From Certhia americana (Eukaryota > Chordata > Aves > Passeriformes > Certhiidae), in the NCBI GenBank assembly GCA_018697195.1, contig CM031859.1:55242650-55306649 (forward strand): 64,000 nucleotides of DNA, given 5' to 3'. A model generated the notes under the pieces. That model was given only the letters and a program-made list of their open reading frames with translations, was not told the DNA's origin and searched no databases. Positions within the stretch are counted from its first letter, which is position 1. Each line of letters opens with the position of its first letter. The translations under genes and the position numbers were made by a program. Below, piece by piece: positions 27,701 to 36,405 of the stretch.

Positions 27701-30700
27701 GAGGATGCCACAGTGACTTATTAGGCATTCCTGCTATTTAGAACTCACAGAAAATATAGAGCACCTGTCTGACCCACAGAAACATTTGTCTTAATGTACA
27801 AATCTCAGCTGATAAGAAGCTTCACCTATCAAGTTTGTTTGCCTTAATCTCTAGGTCATATGTGTTGCATCACTCAGCATTATCATACTCCAGATCCCTC
27901 CAGGAGGAGAAACCCTTCCTGTTCAGCTCTGAACTCTAGTCCTTGGATGAGAAAGGGGCAACAACAGTTCAGCTACTTTATTTCAAATTTTAAATCCTCT
28001 GAGAATTCCTCTCAAATCCAGTGCCTCCCATATCTAATCAAAGAGCCAGCATTAAGATATCACATACTTTTCCATTTTAATTACTGACTACAGGGCTCTT
28101 GGATTCCCTGAACTACAGCAGCCGTCTTCATTTCAGACTACTAATGGCTGGAACAAGTTAGGGACAAATACAAGAGCATTCGTTGTGAACTGAAAAAACA
28201 AAGAAAATCTTTATATATTAGTATAATGTTATATTTGAGGCTTTATATCCTAATATAAGGGTCAAAAATAACTTGCCAGCTATTGAGTCATACCCAAAAC
28301 ACCAATAAAAGTATGTATTCAAGGACTGTGTCTCAATCCTAGACAAATACTTGGTATTATTCTTTCCTCATAAGCAAGCAGACCTGACCTTTTACAATCA
28401 TACTGATTAGTTCTCTCAGCTAGTCTGTTGCATTTCTGGAGGAGATAAAAGCAATATTGATGCAGGAGGATGATGAGAATTTAGCTACAGTACAGAATAA
28501 TCCAAGTCCAGCAACAGAATAAAGCTTCTCAAACACACAAAAAAAAAAGAAGTTAGAAAAACATGACTATATTCAAGGGCTCTGAAACAGCAAGAGATTA
28601 AAACCAAAGCTGGTTTCACATCCAGGAGAAAACGCATTTCAATCCAAACCAAATTTATTCACAATGAAGCCTCAGAAGGTTAGCATTTCTCAAATTGAGA
28701 ACTGAAAATTTCTCAAGGGCTACAGTACTCTTTTTTCTCTTGACTGCTTTTGGAAGATGATGAAAAGGTAACAGCTAATACTAAGGCACAAAGTTTTTGA
28801 TCAAGCTGGGTGTTCTTCAGTTCTTCTTGTTGTTTCTGTAGAGACCTTGCAAGTTAAAATCTGTTTGTGAATGGAACAAGAATTTACACAACAGAATTAT
28901 CACTCAGAGATTAAGGTTTTGCTTTCCCAGTTCTGTGTTATGAAATAGAGGAAATGGGCATCTTCAAGTCAGTTCACCCACAGACCAGAAGCAAAAGATG
29001 AGCAGCTTACAGAACAGAAGCAAAGCAGCCACTGAAGGCAGACTTTCCCTCTACCCTGTCACAGGCCCCTGGACAGGGAAGGTTGAGGAATCATTCAAAA
29101 CAGTCTCTACAAAAGAAAAATGACATCAAATATTCAATCATGGTCCAAGCCACAACTTCAGGGGCACATAGAAGTGAAAATTTAGTACAGTTTCAGAGTA
29201 GTATTACTTTCATGGATGTTAGAGACTTCTATTTTTTTTTAATGTGTGGGAGGAGCAAGGTGGGATTTATTCATGGTAACAGCAGCCTGGATGTAGCCTA
29301 AGCAGCTGTTCTCAGAAAGATGCAAAGTACTTTCACAGTAAAAGCAAGAATTATTTCTTACACAAGTAAGACTCCTGACATTAAAACACTACCTGGGAAT
29401 AGTTTCAAGTTGCATGCGGTCCACTTTCCAGTAACATACAAACTGACCTCTCAACTGCAACCCATAATGGAAACAATCTGTTGGCAATCACATTGCCCAT
29501 CCTGACCATGTGGGTCACATGGACTGGCTTCCTCCAGCTTGCTCAGCACTCACCTCCACCAGTGGTGGTGCCTGATGTAATCACCTCTTTGCCCGAGCCA
29601 GACGAAGTTATCTTGTTTGAAGGGCTTAAGCTATCCTGCTTCAATGCAGTTGAGCTAGTTTAGGGAGCTGTTACATCAGCACCTTTGAAAAGCAACAGCC
29701 AGGATCATGGGGTGGGGTGTGATGCATCCTCTGATCCAGGGGGCTCAGTACAGATGCTACCTCACAGATTAAACCATTCAAACAGCCATTTCTAGAGCAG
29801 TTCAAGGTCAGGGCTCAAACATGCTGTCTGCCCTGTATAAAACTGTCAAACAGTTATTTTTGCTGAAACCACAACATGGCACTTGTTTTCTGATATACCC
29901 TACTGTGAACTATCCCGCAATTAGAGGGGTGAAACATACACCCAAGTCAATCCCCCCAGGGCAGGCTCTCCTATCTCCTGCAAGCGTTGCTGGTCCAAGC
30001 ACCTGACACAAGCTAGGCCCAGGGACTGTCCTCTCTCAAAATTAACTCAGCAAAAACAACAGGTGCTTGTGCATGTGTGTGGAGGGGGGACTGAGCCTGG
30101 CCAGTTCCCTGTCTGGCTCACGGTGGTTTCTGGCCATGCACCAACAGAGGGAAGCACAGAAAGACACAGGGCCAGCTCAGACCACTGTCAAAAGCAGTTG
30201 TGAATGCAAGGTCCAAACAAGTTATTGGAAATAACCTTGCCTGCAGGTCAGCTGTTCCAGCTACCTAGCAGTGTTTTTCAGACACTGAAGAAATCACATG
30301 AAACAGAAAATTAATCTACTTTTAAATAAGCTGCAACATCAAACGAGAGCTACACCTTTTTTAACAAATCAAAGAAGCAATATGAAAAAAATAGCAGGAG
30401 AAAGGGAAAAGCAAGCCTAGTTTGTGATGAGAAGCTGAGGCACTGAAGACAAGAAAGGTGCAAAAGGCTAGATCCTGTCACAGTAAGTGCATCCCAATGC
30501 CAGAGCCACTTTGAGGTCTGAGCACTAGGGACCCACTTCAAATCAGCAGAGCACCAGCGGGACTACTGCCACAAATCTCCAACAACAGTTCAAGCTTTTT
30601 GGTTCTCAAACTGTTACCCAAGGGATGACTGCTGGGCAGAACAGTGCACCCTGCTCCAAACAGCTGTAAAGCATAGTCGAAAAGAATCATGCGTTTCCTC

Positions 30701-33700
30701 TCTGGGGAATGCACTGAAATACCTCATTTTGCTGAGGGGGTGTTACACAGACAACCTGGCAGAGAGACATGGCAACCTACAACCACAGAGCTGGAAAGCA
30801 GATCCACATGTGATTATGCAGCCGCACGATTTTGTGCCCAGATGCTTCTCAGCTATCAGAACACTGCAGAGATTAAATGAGTATCCAAAGCTCTTCACCA
30901 GCAGTTTCAACCAGCACAATCTTAGGCAGACAAGATCAGGAACCATTTCCAGGATGGCCACTGTAAAGTTGAAGCTTGCAGCTCAGTTGCCACAGAAATT
31001 ACTATTAGTCATGACCACCATTTTCACACGAATGTGTATGGTAAAGAAATCCCCATGTCAAAGCAAGCTCTCCTTACAGAAAATGAGAGCTTGAACAGCA
31101 CAAAGTACAGCCATCACTATGCCTCAAGAGCTTTTTAATGCATCCCTACCCATGCTTAATTCTGCTCTAGCTCACCCGTCCCCTTTTCCAACTACCATGC
31201 ACACTGTATCTTCAGGCAAGTTTTTTTTTGCCTGTGCATCATTGCATGACAGCCTTACAGCTGCACCACAAGCTCTTCTGCTTTTTACATGCAGAAGACA
31301 TTTGGTCTATCATACTGCACTCTAAACCACAGCTACTACACCGTTTTACAGAATGCCTAAGAAAAGGGGCAGCAATCTGAAGTTTCAGTACAGCAAGAGC
31401 TATAGGAGATGGCTTGTGTGCTGAGAAATCACATGAACACATTACAATGGCAGCTTCCCAGGCACGTGACACAACCATTTACATCAGTATATAAGTCAAA
31501 TAATATCTTATTTATGACATCTCCCACTCAAATATGTCAAAGTACTTAACACAGCTGAATGAGTGCACCCAAAGGTCACCTCTCTGTACTCAACATGTGC
31601 TTCCTCACCAAGGCCAAGCAGAACGCTTGGGGTTTCAAGGGTTTTAAGCAGCACAGATGAGCACAGTTGTGGTTTCACAACAAAGGCTGAAAAGACAGTG
31701 TTTTGAATGAACAGAAGTGTAGGCACCATCAGTCGCAGGAGTTAGAACTCCTACAAAAACTGTAAGAGTGTTATTAAAAAGTACGTATTTAACATAAAAC
31801 AGAATTGACTTAAAACCCCAAAATTTGAAGCCTGTGTAATAACAATCCTGTGTTGTACAGCAATTTGAGATTCCCTTACATCCACAAGTCTAAAAATCGT
31901 TGAAGTTATGCACCAGCTCCTGTCCTTGCAAGGGGGCAAAAACATCACCAGTCATTAAATCACCTCTCATCCAGCATAGACTTTCAGGCAAAACAGCCCA
32001 CAGAGGAGGCAGTTTGCATTTGCTGCTCTACCACCACACTCAAAACATATTCTGCTTTTTATTTTAGAAAGAAAGGAAAGTTACACAGCAACTTTTGCAG
32101 TGTTATGTGGAAGGTGAACCCAAACTGTCAAGATTTCTTTTGAAGTAGATGGACTTAAATAACATGTCACAAAATTAGCTCTAATTCCAAAATTTTTGCT
32201 GCATCGTAACATGAAAGATATAAGAGAAAGAAGAAAAACCGGGAGAGAACAAACCGGCCAGTAACTTCCCATATCCAAACAGTTCCCTGTATTCTTTCCC
32301 AGGTACTCGTACTGCAGCAATCCTGGAGAAACCTCTACACAATAGATAAAAAAAGAATTCCAACTGCAAGTCACATGACAGCCAGTCAGCTGTCGAGCAC
32401 ACAAGAACAAAGGAGAAAGAATAACAAAATCAGTGACTGAAGCCATGCCATTAGACAAAGTTTCAGAGAATGGAAGCTTTTCTTCTTTCCTGTGAACAGC
32501 CAAGCATACCAGCAGTAAGGCTACACAAAGCAAACAATGAAAACCTCCAACTCAAGTTTAAGTAGCCTCACGCCACAGTTCTTGCGCAAAACAGTTTTGA
32601 CACCTTTCCTCCTCCCTGCAAAACAGCCTTCCTATTCTTACTTAAAGGAGAGCCAGTACTACTTCTAATCCCCAGCAATTTCCTTCTTTGCCCACCTTTT
32701 GACATTCACACACCAGACACAACAGCTGCTGCAGTTTCACCAGCCCTATTACAGCACACAAAACCCAGACACCGTTCTCTTTACAGCTGTAAAACAAATA
32801 AAAGCCCTGTTTTAAACCAGTACAAAAATATGTTGGTCAGGGATTTGTCCTGCACACTGACACTGTAACTTTTGGCTGAGAAATCCACCGGTGGTGTGTT
32901 TGCATTGCCTGCATCATTCCTCACTCAGTACAGTTTTTTGGCAACTGTACCCAAGAAGAAACTTCACTGAACTCCATGGGGACTTCCCACCTATCAGACC
33001 ACAAGTTCTTATTTTTTCATATACCCATTATGGATTGCTGGACATAAGTCCTTCAAAGCAGTTTTTCCCCCCATCATAGCACAACAGCAAATACATGTTT
33101 TTTGAAGCAGTCCATCTTAAAACGAAACCTGCTGATTGTGCTATCTACGTGCAAATTATTTTCACTTGGCAGTAACAAAATGAAACCGGCTTGAGTAATT
33201 TGCATCCAAAATGAGACTGCAGGTCTCTTCACAGCACTCTCAAATATTTCTCTAGTCACAGACACACAAAGAGAAAAAAAAAAAAAAATAAATAAAACAC
33301 CCAAACCAAATCACCACCACCAAAAATCACTCATCAGAGTAGCTAAACTCCCTCCCTCCAGAAGCAACACAACAGTTTCTCATTTCTGTCTCAATTCTGC
33401 AATTAGGATGGTCATCTGACAAAACCACAAAACCAATTTTTGCCACCCTCATGGGTTATTCTTGCAAGTCAAACCCACTTTTTCCCCCCTTTTCCATCAC
33501 TTGACAATATCATATCCCAGATTTTGCCAGGTGGATAGCCCATTCCCTCCAGCGATCCAACCTTTGCCCTTAACACTACATTCACTCTGCTACACTGGTG
33601 CATTCTCAGTGACACTGACTGAAATAATGTGTTCTTGAATGTATGAGCATAAATTAAGAGTAGCAAGATATTGTTGCTAGATTAAATTCACGGCTGAAAT

Positions 33701-34355
33701 TGGAGTAGAAAAATGTCAAGACACGAATAATGGTGACATCTCCACGTGCTAAGTTTCCCAAAGCTTTCTTAACCCACCTGTAACTATAACAGAATGGGAC
33801 ACGATGATATCCTTAGCAAGAAGCCAACTCTCAAGTGACAAAAAAGTGACAATCCCTTCCAAACCTACAACACCTTGTGTTTTTCAGACTAGACCGACCA
33901 CAGGCGGTCTTGCACAGAGCAAGTCTACTCATCCTCTCAGCCGCAGATTCCCGTGCTGCAGAGACGCACGCAGAGCGCTCCCGGCGGGACCGGCCCCTGC
34001 AGGCTCCCAGCCATGGACCAGCCTCGGCCTCACGCCCGGGGACACGGCTGCCGTATCCCCCGCAGATCCCGGCCTGACCCTTCCTTCCCGGAACGCCAGA
34101 CCGACAGCCCGGGCGAACGGGCCCGCGCTGCCGCGTCCCGGTGCCGCGCTCCGGCGGAGGGCAGGAGCGGCACGGGCACCAAGACACACACACACACACA
34201 CCCTCCCCGTACCCCCCTTCTCCTGCCGCCCCATCGCATCCCAGCGGCCGCCCACCTGCACAGGTCCTGGTAGGAGTCGGGGAGCGCGGCGGCGGCGGAG
34301 GGCGGTAGCAGCGCCAGGAGGGCGCCGAGGAGCAGCGAGGCCAGATGGGCGCCAT
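580..34355 (-). CDS. IGF2R: IGF2R (cation-independent mannose-6-phosphate receptor), 5' half, exons 1-23
   Basis: Type I membrane receptor that carries mannose-6-phosphate-tagged lysosomal enzymes from Golgi and cell surface to endosomes; in therian mammals it also clears IGF2. Twenty-three minus-strand exons join in continuous phase with GT/AG splice sites and give about 1,066 codons of a protein usually near 2,450-2,490 residues, so less than half is here. The product shows a hydrophobic leader, then repeats of about 147 residues with the family signature C-x-Y-x-F-x-W, YxINVC-like strands and ITFxC ends. Repeat 3 keeps Gln in SCQV, Arg in GFQRM, and Glu and Tyr in GEVDCTY, equivalent to bovine Q348, R391, E416 and Y421. 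Repeat 5 keeps the same four and, like mammals, has Asn where repeat 3 has Cys (EDNYTY). MAS1 lies upstream on the same strand, as in human. The only damage seen is a one-base frame break in exon 1. Confidence 0.97.
2031..2205 (-). CDS. IGF2R: IGF2R exon 22 (repeat 7)
   Basis: Acceptor CTTCTAG|CTAAAC, donor ATCAG|GTGAGT, 175 bases, phase 0 in and 1 out. It reads [37 protein letters not shown] and VESG. NLT is a possible N-glycosylation site. Confidence 0.95.
2874..2975 (-). CDS. IGF2R: IGF2R exon 21 (repeat 7)
   Basis: Acceptor TTCCCAG|TCCTGC, donor TTCTCG|GTAAGG, 102 bases, phase 0 at both ends. It reads [20 protein letters not shown], then [11 protein letters not shown]. Confidence 0.95.
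3319..3455 (-). mobile_element. CR1 LINE 3' fragment
   Basis: Starts with a CAGAATATTCTG-like terminus and GGAAGGGACCCACAAGGAT, the reverse complement of an avian CR1 3' end, followed by the family's AACCTTGGTGTTATT block. The element is oriented on the minus strand, 5'-truncated and diverged, in IGF2R intron 20. Confidence 0.75.
3821..3922 (-). CDS. IGF2R: IGF2R exon 20 (start of repeat 7)
   Basis: Acceptor TTTCCAG|AGTAGC, donor TCTCAG|GTAAGA, 102 bases, phase 0 at both ends. It reads [20 protein letters not shown], then [14 protein letters not shown]. Confidence 0.95.
4942..5121 (-). CDS. IGF2R: IGF2R exon 19 (end of repeat 6)
   Basis: Acceptor TTTCTAG|GCTTCT, donor ACTCTT|GTAAGG, 180 bases, phase 0 at both ends (60 codons). 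It reads [29 protein letters not shown] and [15 protein letters not shown] is an N-glycosylation sequon conserved with human. Confidence 0.95.
6580..6742 (-). CDS. IGF2R: IGF2R exon 18 (repeat 6)
   Basis: Acceptor TGTTCAG|ATTAGC, donor GTTTCT|GTGAGT, 163 bases, phase 2 in and 0 out. It reads [20 protein letters not shown], then [19 protein letters not shown], nearly identical to mammals. Confidence 0.96.
7135..7250 (-). CDS. IGF2R: IGF2R exon 17 (repeat 5/6 junction)
   Basis: Acceptor TTTGTAG|AAAGAA, donor TCAAG|GTAGGA, 116 bases, phase 0 in and 2 out. It reads [20 protein letters not shown]. Glu and the second Tyr keep the E-x4-Y spacing of the sugar site; the usual Cys is Asn, as in mammalian repeat 5. 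Confidence 0.96.
7793..7970 (-). CDS. IGF2R: IGF2R exon 16 (repeat 5 end)
   Basis: Acceptor TTTCTAG|TAAGGA, donor ATCAG|GTAAGA, 178 bases, phase 2 in and 0 out. It reads [35 protein letters not shown] and QPEYQ. The Arg of QRSTL is the repeat 5 counterpart of the binding Arg. Confidence 0.96.
8692..8940 (-). mobile_element. CR1 LINE 3' fragment
   Basis: Shows typical reverse-complement CR1 blocks: CTAGTCCAACCATCAACTTA, CACGTTTTTTGAACAC, CCAGGGATGGCAATTCCATC and TTGGGCAGCCTG. It is 5'-truncated at about the CTGAGGCCAT block and lies in IGF2R intron 15. Confidence 0.9.
9336..9483 (-). CDS. IGF2R: IGF2R exon 15 (repeat 5)
   Basis: Acceptor TGATTAG|GCTTCT, donor AAAG|GTGAGT, 148 bases, phase 1 in and 2 out. 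It reads [28 protein letters not shown] and SAACQVTQ. The Gln of CQV matches the sugar-contacting position of repeat 5, the weaker site that in mammals prefers phosphodiesters. Confidence 0.93.
9874..10005 (-). CDS. IGF2R: IGF2R exon 14 (repeat 5 start)
   Basis: Acceptor ATACCAG|GTGATC, donor GCAG|GTATGT, 132 bases, phase 1 at both ends. It reads [20 protein letters not shown], then [19 protein letters not shown], almost identical to human. Confidence 0.96.
10886..11038 (-). CDS. IGF2R: IGF2R exon 13 (end of repeat 4)
   Basis: Acceptor TTTATAG|ATAAGC, donor CCAG|GTGAGA, 153 bases, phase 1 at both ends. It reads [30 protein letters not shown] and VITLICRPG. Confidence 0.96.
11404..11544 (-). 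CDS. IGF2R: IGF2R exon 12 (repeat 4)
   Basis: Acceptor ATTTCAG|AGTCAG, donor GTGG|GTGAGT, 141 bases, phase 1 at both ends. It reads [20 protein letters not shown], then [12 protein letters not shown] and DDAAICSVG. Confidence 0.96.
11840..12022 (+). mobile_element. CR1 LINE 3' end
   Basis: Reads forward through CR1 blocks GGTTGCCCAGAGAGATGGTG, CAAGGCCAGGCTGGATGAG, GCAACCTGGTCTAGTGGAAG and GATGATCTTTAA, ending in an ATTCTGTGAC-type terminus. It lies antisense to the gene in IGF2R intron 11. Confidence 0.92.
12235..12399 (-). CDS. IGF2R: IGF2R exon 11 (repeat 3/4 junction, binding-site Glu and Tyr)
   Basis: Acceptor GTTAAG|GTAATG, donor TTCAG|GTATG, 165 bases, phase 1 at both ends. It reads [19 protein letters not shown], then [12 protein letters not shown]. 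Glu and Tyr of GEVDCTY correspond to bovine Glu416 and Tyr421. The acceptor has a poor pyrimidine tract but fits phase and homology. Confidence 0.95.
12775..12878 (-). CDS. IGF2R: IGF2R exon 10 (repeat 3, binding-site Arg)
   Basis: Acceptor TACTCAG|ATACTC, donor GCAG|GTGAGT, 104 bases, phase 2 in and 1 out. It reads [20 protein letters not shown], then [15 protein letters not shown]. The Arg after GFQ is the equivalent of bovine Arg391; NET is an N-glycosylation sequon. Confidence 0.96.
13606..13786 (-). CDS. IGF2R: IGF2R exon 9 (repeat 3, binding-site Gln)
   Basis: Acceptor TTATTCAG|AATATG, preceded in sense by a run of about 18 T; donor CTAAG|GTATG; 181 bases, phase 1 in and 2 out. It reads [21 protein letters not shown] and FVNQTLR. 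The Q of CQV is the equivalent of the bovine sugar-binding Gln348. Confidence 0.95.
13947..14109 (-). CDS. IGF2R: IGF2R exon 8 (start of repeat 3)
   Basis: Donor TTCAG|GTAAGC, 163 bases, phase 0 in and 1 out. It reads [19 protein letters not shown] then [11 protein letters not shown]. The acceptor is taken as TTTTAG at 14110-14111; a second AG eight bases further in (GCAG|GTCC) would shift the frame, so the first is preferred. Repeat 3 holds the first high-affinity mannose-6-phosphate site. Confidence 0.94.
14874..14949. repeat. 35-bp inverted repeat with 6-nt loop (intronic hairpin)
   Basis: Left arm 14874-14908 and right arm 14915-14949, starting AGGTACCACAC and ending GTGTGGTACCT, with the loop at 14909-14914. 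Thirty-two of 35 positions are complementary. The three exceptions are C on the left and A on the right, which become G-U wobble pairs in RNA copied from the minus strand, the IGF2R sense strand. Part of the right arm (GGTTTACTTCT-CAAG) is also repeated directly at about 14852-14868, suggesting local template switching. Confidence 0.85.
15674..15791 (-). CDS. IGF2R: IGF2R exon 7 (end of repeat 2)
   Basis: Acceptor TTCTAG|GCTTGT, donor GAAGAG|GTAACT, 118 bases, phase 2 in and 0 out. It reads [10 protein letters not shown], then [18 protein letters not shown], the canonical end of a repeat. Confidence 0.96.
16940..17110. repeat. GT/T-rich low-complexity tract
   Basis: A T- and G-only-like stretch with GTTTGTTT, TTGTTGTTG and GGTTGGTTGG runs in IGF2R intron 6. 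The open frames across it are low-complexity only. Confidence 0.7.
17703..17823 (-). CDS. IGF2R: IGF2R exon 6 (repeat 2)
   Basis: Acceptor AACCAG|GAAGTT, donor GACAG|GTATG, 121 bases, phase 1 in and 2 out. It reads [19 protein letters not shown], matching the middle of repeat 2. Confidence 0.95.
18841..18970 (-). CDS. IGF2R: IGF2R exon 5 (repeat 2)
   Basis: Acceptor TTCTAG|GTCCCT, donor CATAG|GTTTGA, 130 bases, phase 0 in and 1 out. It reads [19 protein letters not shown] and LFINVCRDI, nearly identical to mammals. The donor GTTTGA is weaker than the usual GTAAGT, but the phase fits exon 6. Confidence 0.95.
19376..19474 (-). CDS. IGF2R: IGF2R exon 4 (start of repeat 2)
   Basis: Acceptor AAATAG|GGTACC, donor AAAGAG|GTAAT, 99 bases, phase 0 at both ends (33 codons). 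It reads [19 protein letters not shown] then [12 protein letters not shown]; the C-x-Y-x-E-W block opens a repeat. Confidence 0.96.
21136..21260 (-). CDS. IGF2R: IGF2R exon 3 (end of repeat 1)
   Basis: Acceptor CCCTAG|GTGACT, donor CACTG|GTAAG, phase 1 in and 0 out, 125 bases. It reads [11 protein letters not shown], with an N-glycosylation sequon at NTT, and ends NFLCGKTL, the usual end of a repeat. Confidence 0.96.
21261..26497 (-). other. IGF2R intron 2
   Basis: A 5.2-kb intron holding one long CR1 fragment (21691-22240) and otherwise AT-rich sequence. In mouse the imprinted antisense transcript Airn starts from a CpG island in the matching intron; here I see no CpG-dense block. Confidence 0.75.
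21691..22240 (-). mobile_element. CR1 LINE fragment (about 550 bp)
   Basis: Begins CATAGAATGGCTTTG and continues through reverse-complement CR1 blocks: CCAGTTGCTCAGAGCCCTGT, TTATTCCTTATATCTAGTCTG, AGCTGCTCCAGCCCTGTGAG, TGACCCTCCTCTGGACC and TTTCTGGGCTGCAGGTGC. Diverged, with small indels. Minus-strand orientation, inside IGF2R intron 2. Confidence 0.9.
26498..26631 (-). CDS. IGF2R: IGF2R exon 2 (repeat 1)
   Basis: Acceptor TTTTCAG|TTACAC, donor GTAG|GTAAGT, phase 2 in and 1 out, 134 bases. It reads [19 protein letters not shown], then [11 protein letters not shown], closely matching the start of repeat 1 in mammalian IGF2R. Intron 1 upstream is about 7.6 kb. Confidence 0.96.
26632..34255 (-). 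other. IGF2R intron 1
   Basis: A 7.6-kb first intron. It is AT-rich without recognised repeats up to about 33890, then enters the promoter CpG island, with a short (CA)n run near 34185-34201. No further IGF2R exon or other gene is recognised. Confidence 0.75.
34256..34355 (-). CDS. IGF2R: IGF2R exon 1: start codon and signal peptide (frame broken by one base)
   Basis: The ATG at 34355-34353 lies in a GC-rich Kozak-like context (GGCCATGG). The donor is TGCAG|GTGGG. The frame that joins exon 2 reads as a leucine/alanine-rich leader ending LPDSYQDLC and continuing into exon 2 as SYTW, which matches the family. That frame has no ATG: it runs back to an in-frame TGA at 34400-34398. The exon is 100 bases where 101 are needed to keep phase, so one base is missing between the ATG and the leader. 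The frame that opens at the ATG as written gives a proline/arginine-rich stretch unlike a signal peptide. A sequencing or assembly error in GC-rich DNA is the likeliest cause. Confidence 0.85.
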
Positions 34356-34398
34356 GGCCGGGCTGTCCCCGGGACGGCAGGCAGCGTCCGGCGGCGCC

Positions 34399-34407
34399 TC
34401 ATGTGAC
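34399..34407. promoter_or_regulatory. M-box / E-box-like site (TCATGTGAC)
   Basis: TCATGTGAC is 44 bases upstream of the IGF2R start codon. This E-box type is bound by MITF/TFE family factors, which control lysosomal genes. The same site is present in the duplicate copy (38379-38387). Binding is inferred from sequence only. Confidence 0.45.
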
Positions 34408-34436
34408 CGCCCGCGCGCACTCGCGTGCTGTGCGCG

Positions 34437-34445
34437 TCATGTGAA
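34437..34445. promoter_or_regulatory. Second M-box / E-box-like site (TCATGTGAA)
   Basis: Thirty-eight bases upstream (in gene sense) of the first site. The duplicate copy has TCATGTGAC at the matching place (38409-38417), so the final base differs between copies. Inferred regulatory role only. Confidence 0.4.
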
Positions 34446-34545
34446 ACGCCGCCATGCGCGTAGCGCACGGCCAATACACCTGGTGCGCGCTCCACCACAC
34501 TCCCCTGAGGGTCCGCCTGATGTCCCTCCATCGGCCCTGCGGATG

Positions 34546-35878
34546 ACACCGGCACACCGACAGCATGCCCGACCATCCACACACCGTGATACACCCCGAC
34601 ACCCACCGGGGGGACCACCCGACAGCTCACACACCCGATAAACACCGACGGTGACACACCGATACACACCGACACACAACCGACAGTGACACACCGATAC
34701 ACATCCGACAGTGACCCCCGACCACACCGACAGTGACACACCGACAGTGACAACACCGACAGATGACCCACCCGATACACACCGACAGCCACACACACGA
34801 TAAACCCGACATGACCACACCGACACACCCCGACAGCCACAACTCAATAAACACCGACACACCGATACACACCGACAGTGACACCCCGACACACCGACAC
34901 ACCCACAGTGACACACCGATACACACCGACACACCGACCACCAACCGACAGCCACACACCGATACACACCGAACACACGATACACACGACAGTGACACAC
35001 CGACAGTGAAAACACGAACACACACCGATACCCACCGACAGTGACACACCCGACACCCGAATACACACCGAAAGTGACAAACGATCCACGCGACACACCG
35101 AACACACCGACTATTGATCACACCGACAGCCACACACTCGATAACCCGACAGTTGACACACCGATACACCCCGACAGCCACACACCGATACACACCGGCA
35201 CACCGACAACCCGACAGTGACACACCGATACACACCGACACACCGACCAGCCCGACAGTGACACACCGATACACCCGACACACGATACACACCAACAGAT
35301 GACACACCGACAGTGACAAACCGATACACACCGACAGCCACACCCGATAAACACTGGGACACAGTGACCCACCGACACACCCCGATAGCCCCACTCCGAT
35401 ACACACCGACACACGACACACACCGTCACAGCCACACACCGCTACACACCGATACACCGACACACACCGCAGCCACACTCCGATAGACACCGACACACCG
35501 ATACACACCGACAGCACACTCCGATACACACCGACACACCGATACACAACCGACGTGACACACCGATACACACCGACAGCCACACTCCAGATAACACACC
35601 GACACACCGACACACCCCGACAGCCACACTCCATACACACCGACACGACCGACACAAAACCTCGACGCCACACCTCCGAGTACACACCGACACACCACAC
35701 ACCCGACAGCCACGACACCCGATACACGCCGACACACACGACAGCCAAACACCGATACCACCGCACACCGACACACACCGAACAGCCACACACCGTATAC
35801 ACACCGACAGCCACACCGATACACCCCCGACACACCCGACAGCCACACCACCCATACACACCAACACACCGACACCCC
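34546..35878. repeat. CpG-bearing CA-rich minisatellite (copy A)
   Basis: Tandem array built from CACACCGATACA, CACCGACAGTGA and CACCGACAGCCA modules, commonly combining into 24-base units, with variants adding CCGACACA. Most modules carry one CG, spaced about 8, 10 or 14 bases apart. Copy A is irregular, with many apparent single-base slips. It starts about 190 bases upstream of the IGF2R start codon. Confidence 0.95.
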
Positions 35879-35989
35879 GCGGGCACTCTCTGTCCTCCGG
35901 CCTGCCCCCGTGCCCGCTGTCCGTCCGGCTGAGGTGTGCAAGGTAGGTTCGTCCGCATGGTTATAATGTCCCAGACTGTGCCTTTCCAC

Positions 35990-36405
35990 TGCGAAGCAAC
36001 AATGATTGAGGAGCGGAGCAACTCAGAGGACAGGCCTGAGGAGAGCTGGGCTGGACAAGAGACCTCGTCAATGTCTATAAAGTATCTTAAAGGGGGAGTG
36101 CCAAGAGGATATTTCCAGGCTCTCCTTGTTGGAGCCAACAATAGGACAGAGGCACCGGGCAGAACTGATGTCACGGAAGTGCCTCAGCTGAACACGAGGA
36201 ATGTAACTTCTTAACAGTTGCGGTGACCATGCACTGGAACAGTTGTCCAGAGGGTTGTGGATTTCCCTCGCTGGAGATATCCGAGAACGTGTCTTGCACA
36301 CCATCCTGTGCCATGTCTGTGATGATCCCCGCCTTGAGCAGGAGTCGGACCCGATGACTCCACTGTCAGTCCCTTCTGACCTGAATCATTTGGTGATTTC
36401 TGTGG
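35990..36405 (+). mobile_element. CR1 LINE 3' fragment (in copy A)
   Basis: CR1 blocks in forward orientation: ATGATTGAGGAGCGGAGCAA, CCAAGAGGATATTTCCAGGC, CACTGGAACAGTTGTCCAG and CTGAATCATTTGGTGATTTC. Many one-base differences from the duplicate at 40302-40710. Confidence 0.9.

Larger units (their letters stand above)
33900..34545 (-). promoter_or_regulatory. IGF2R: CpG island / IGF2R promoter
   Basis: GC-rich, CpG-dense DNA in otherwise AT-rich surroundings, covering exon 1 and the bases just upstream of the start codon. No TATA box is seen, as is usual for a housekeeping CpG-island promoter. The upstream edge gives way directly to the CA/CG minisatellite. Confidence 0.85.

Noticed and set aside
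33831..34355. Minus-strand 174-codon open frame from the IGF2R ATG
   Set aside because: It is the wrong frame after the one-base break and reads through the splice donor into intron 1.
33804..34406. Plus-strand 200-codon open frame across the promoter
   Set aside because: GC-rich shadow of the CpG island and exon 1 on the opposite strand; composition only, no homology.
34437..36174. Long minus-strand open frames of 222 and 515 codons, cysteine/valine-rich
   Set aside because: They arise because the minisatellite modules contain no stop codon and the common 24-base unit is a multiple of three. Several frames stay open on both strands, they change with each indel, and no domain is seen.
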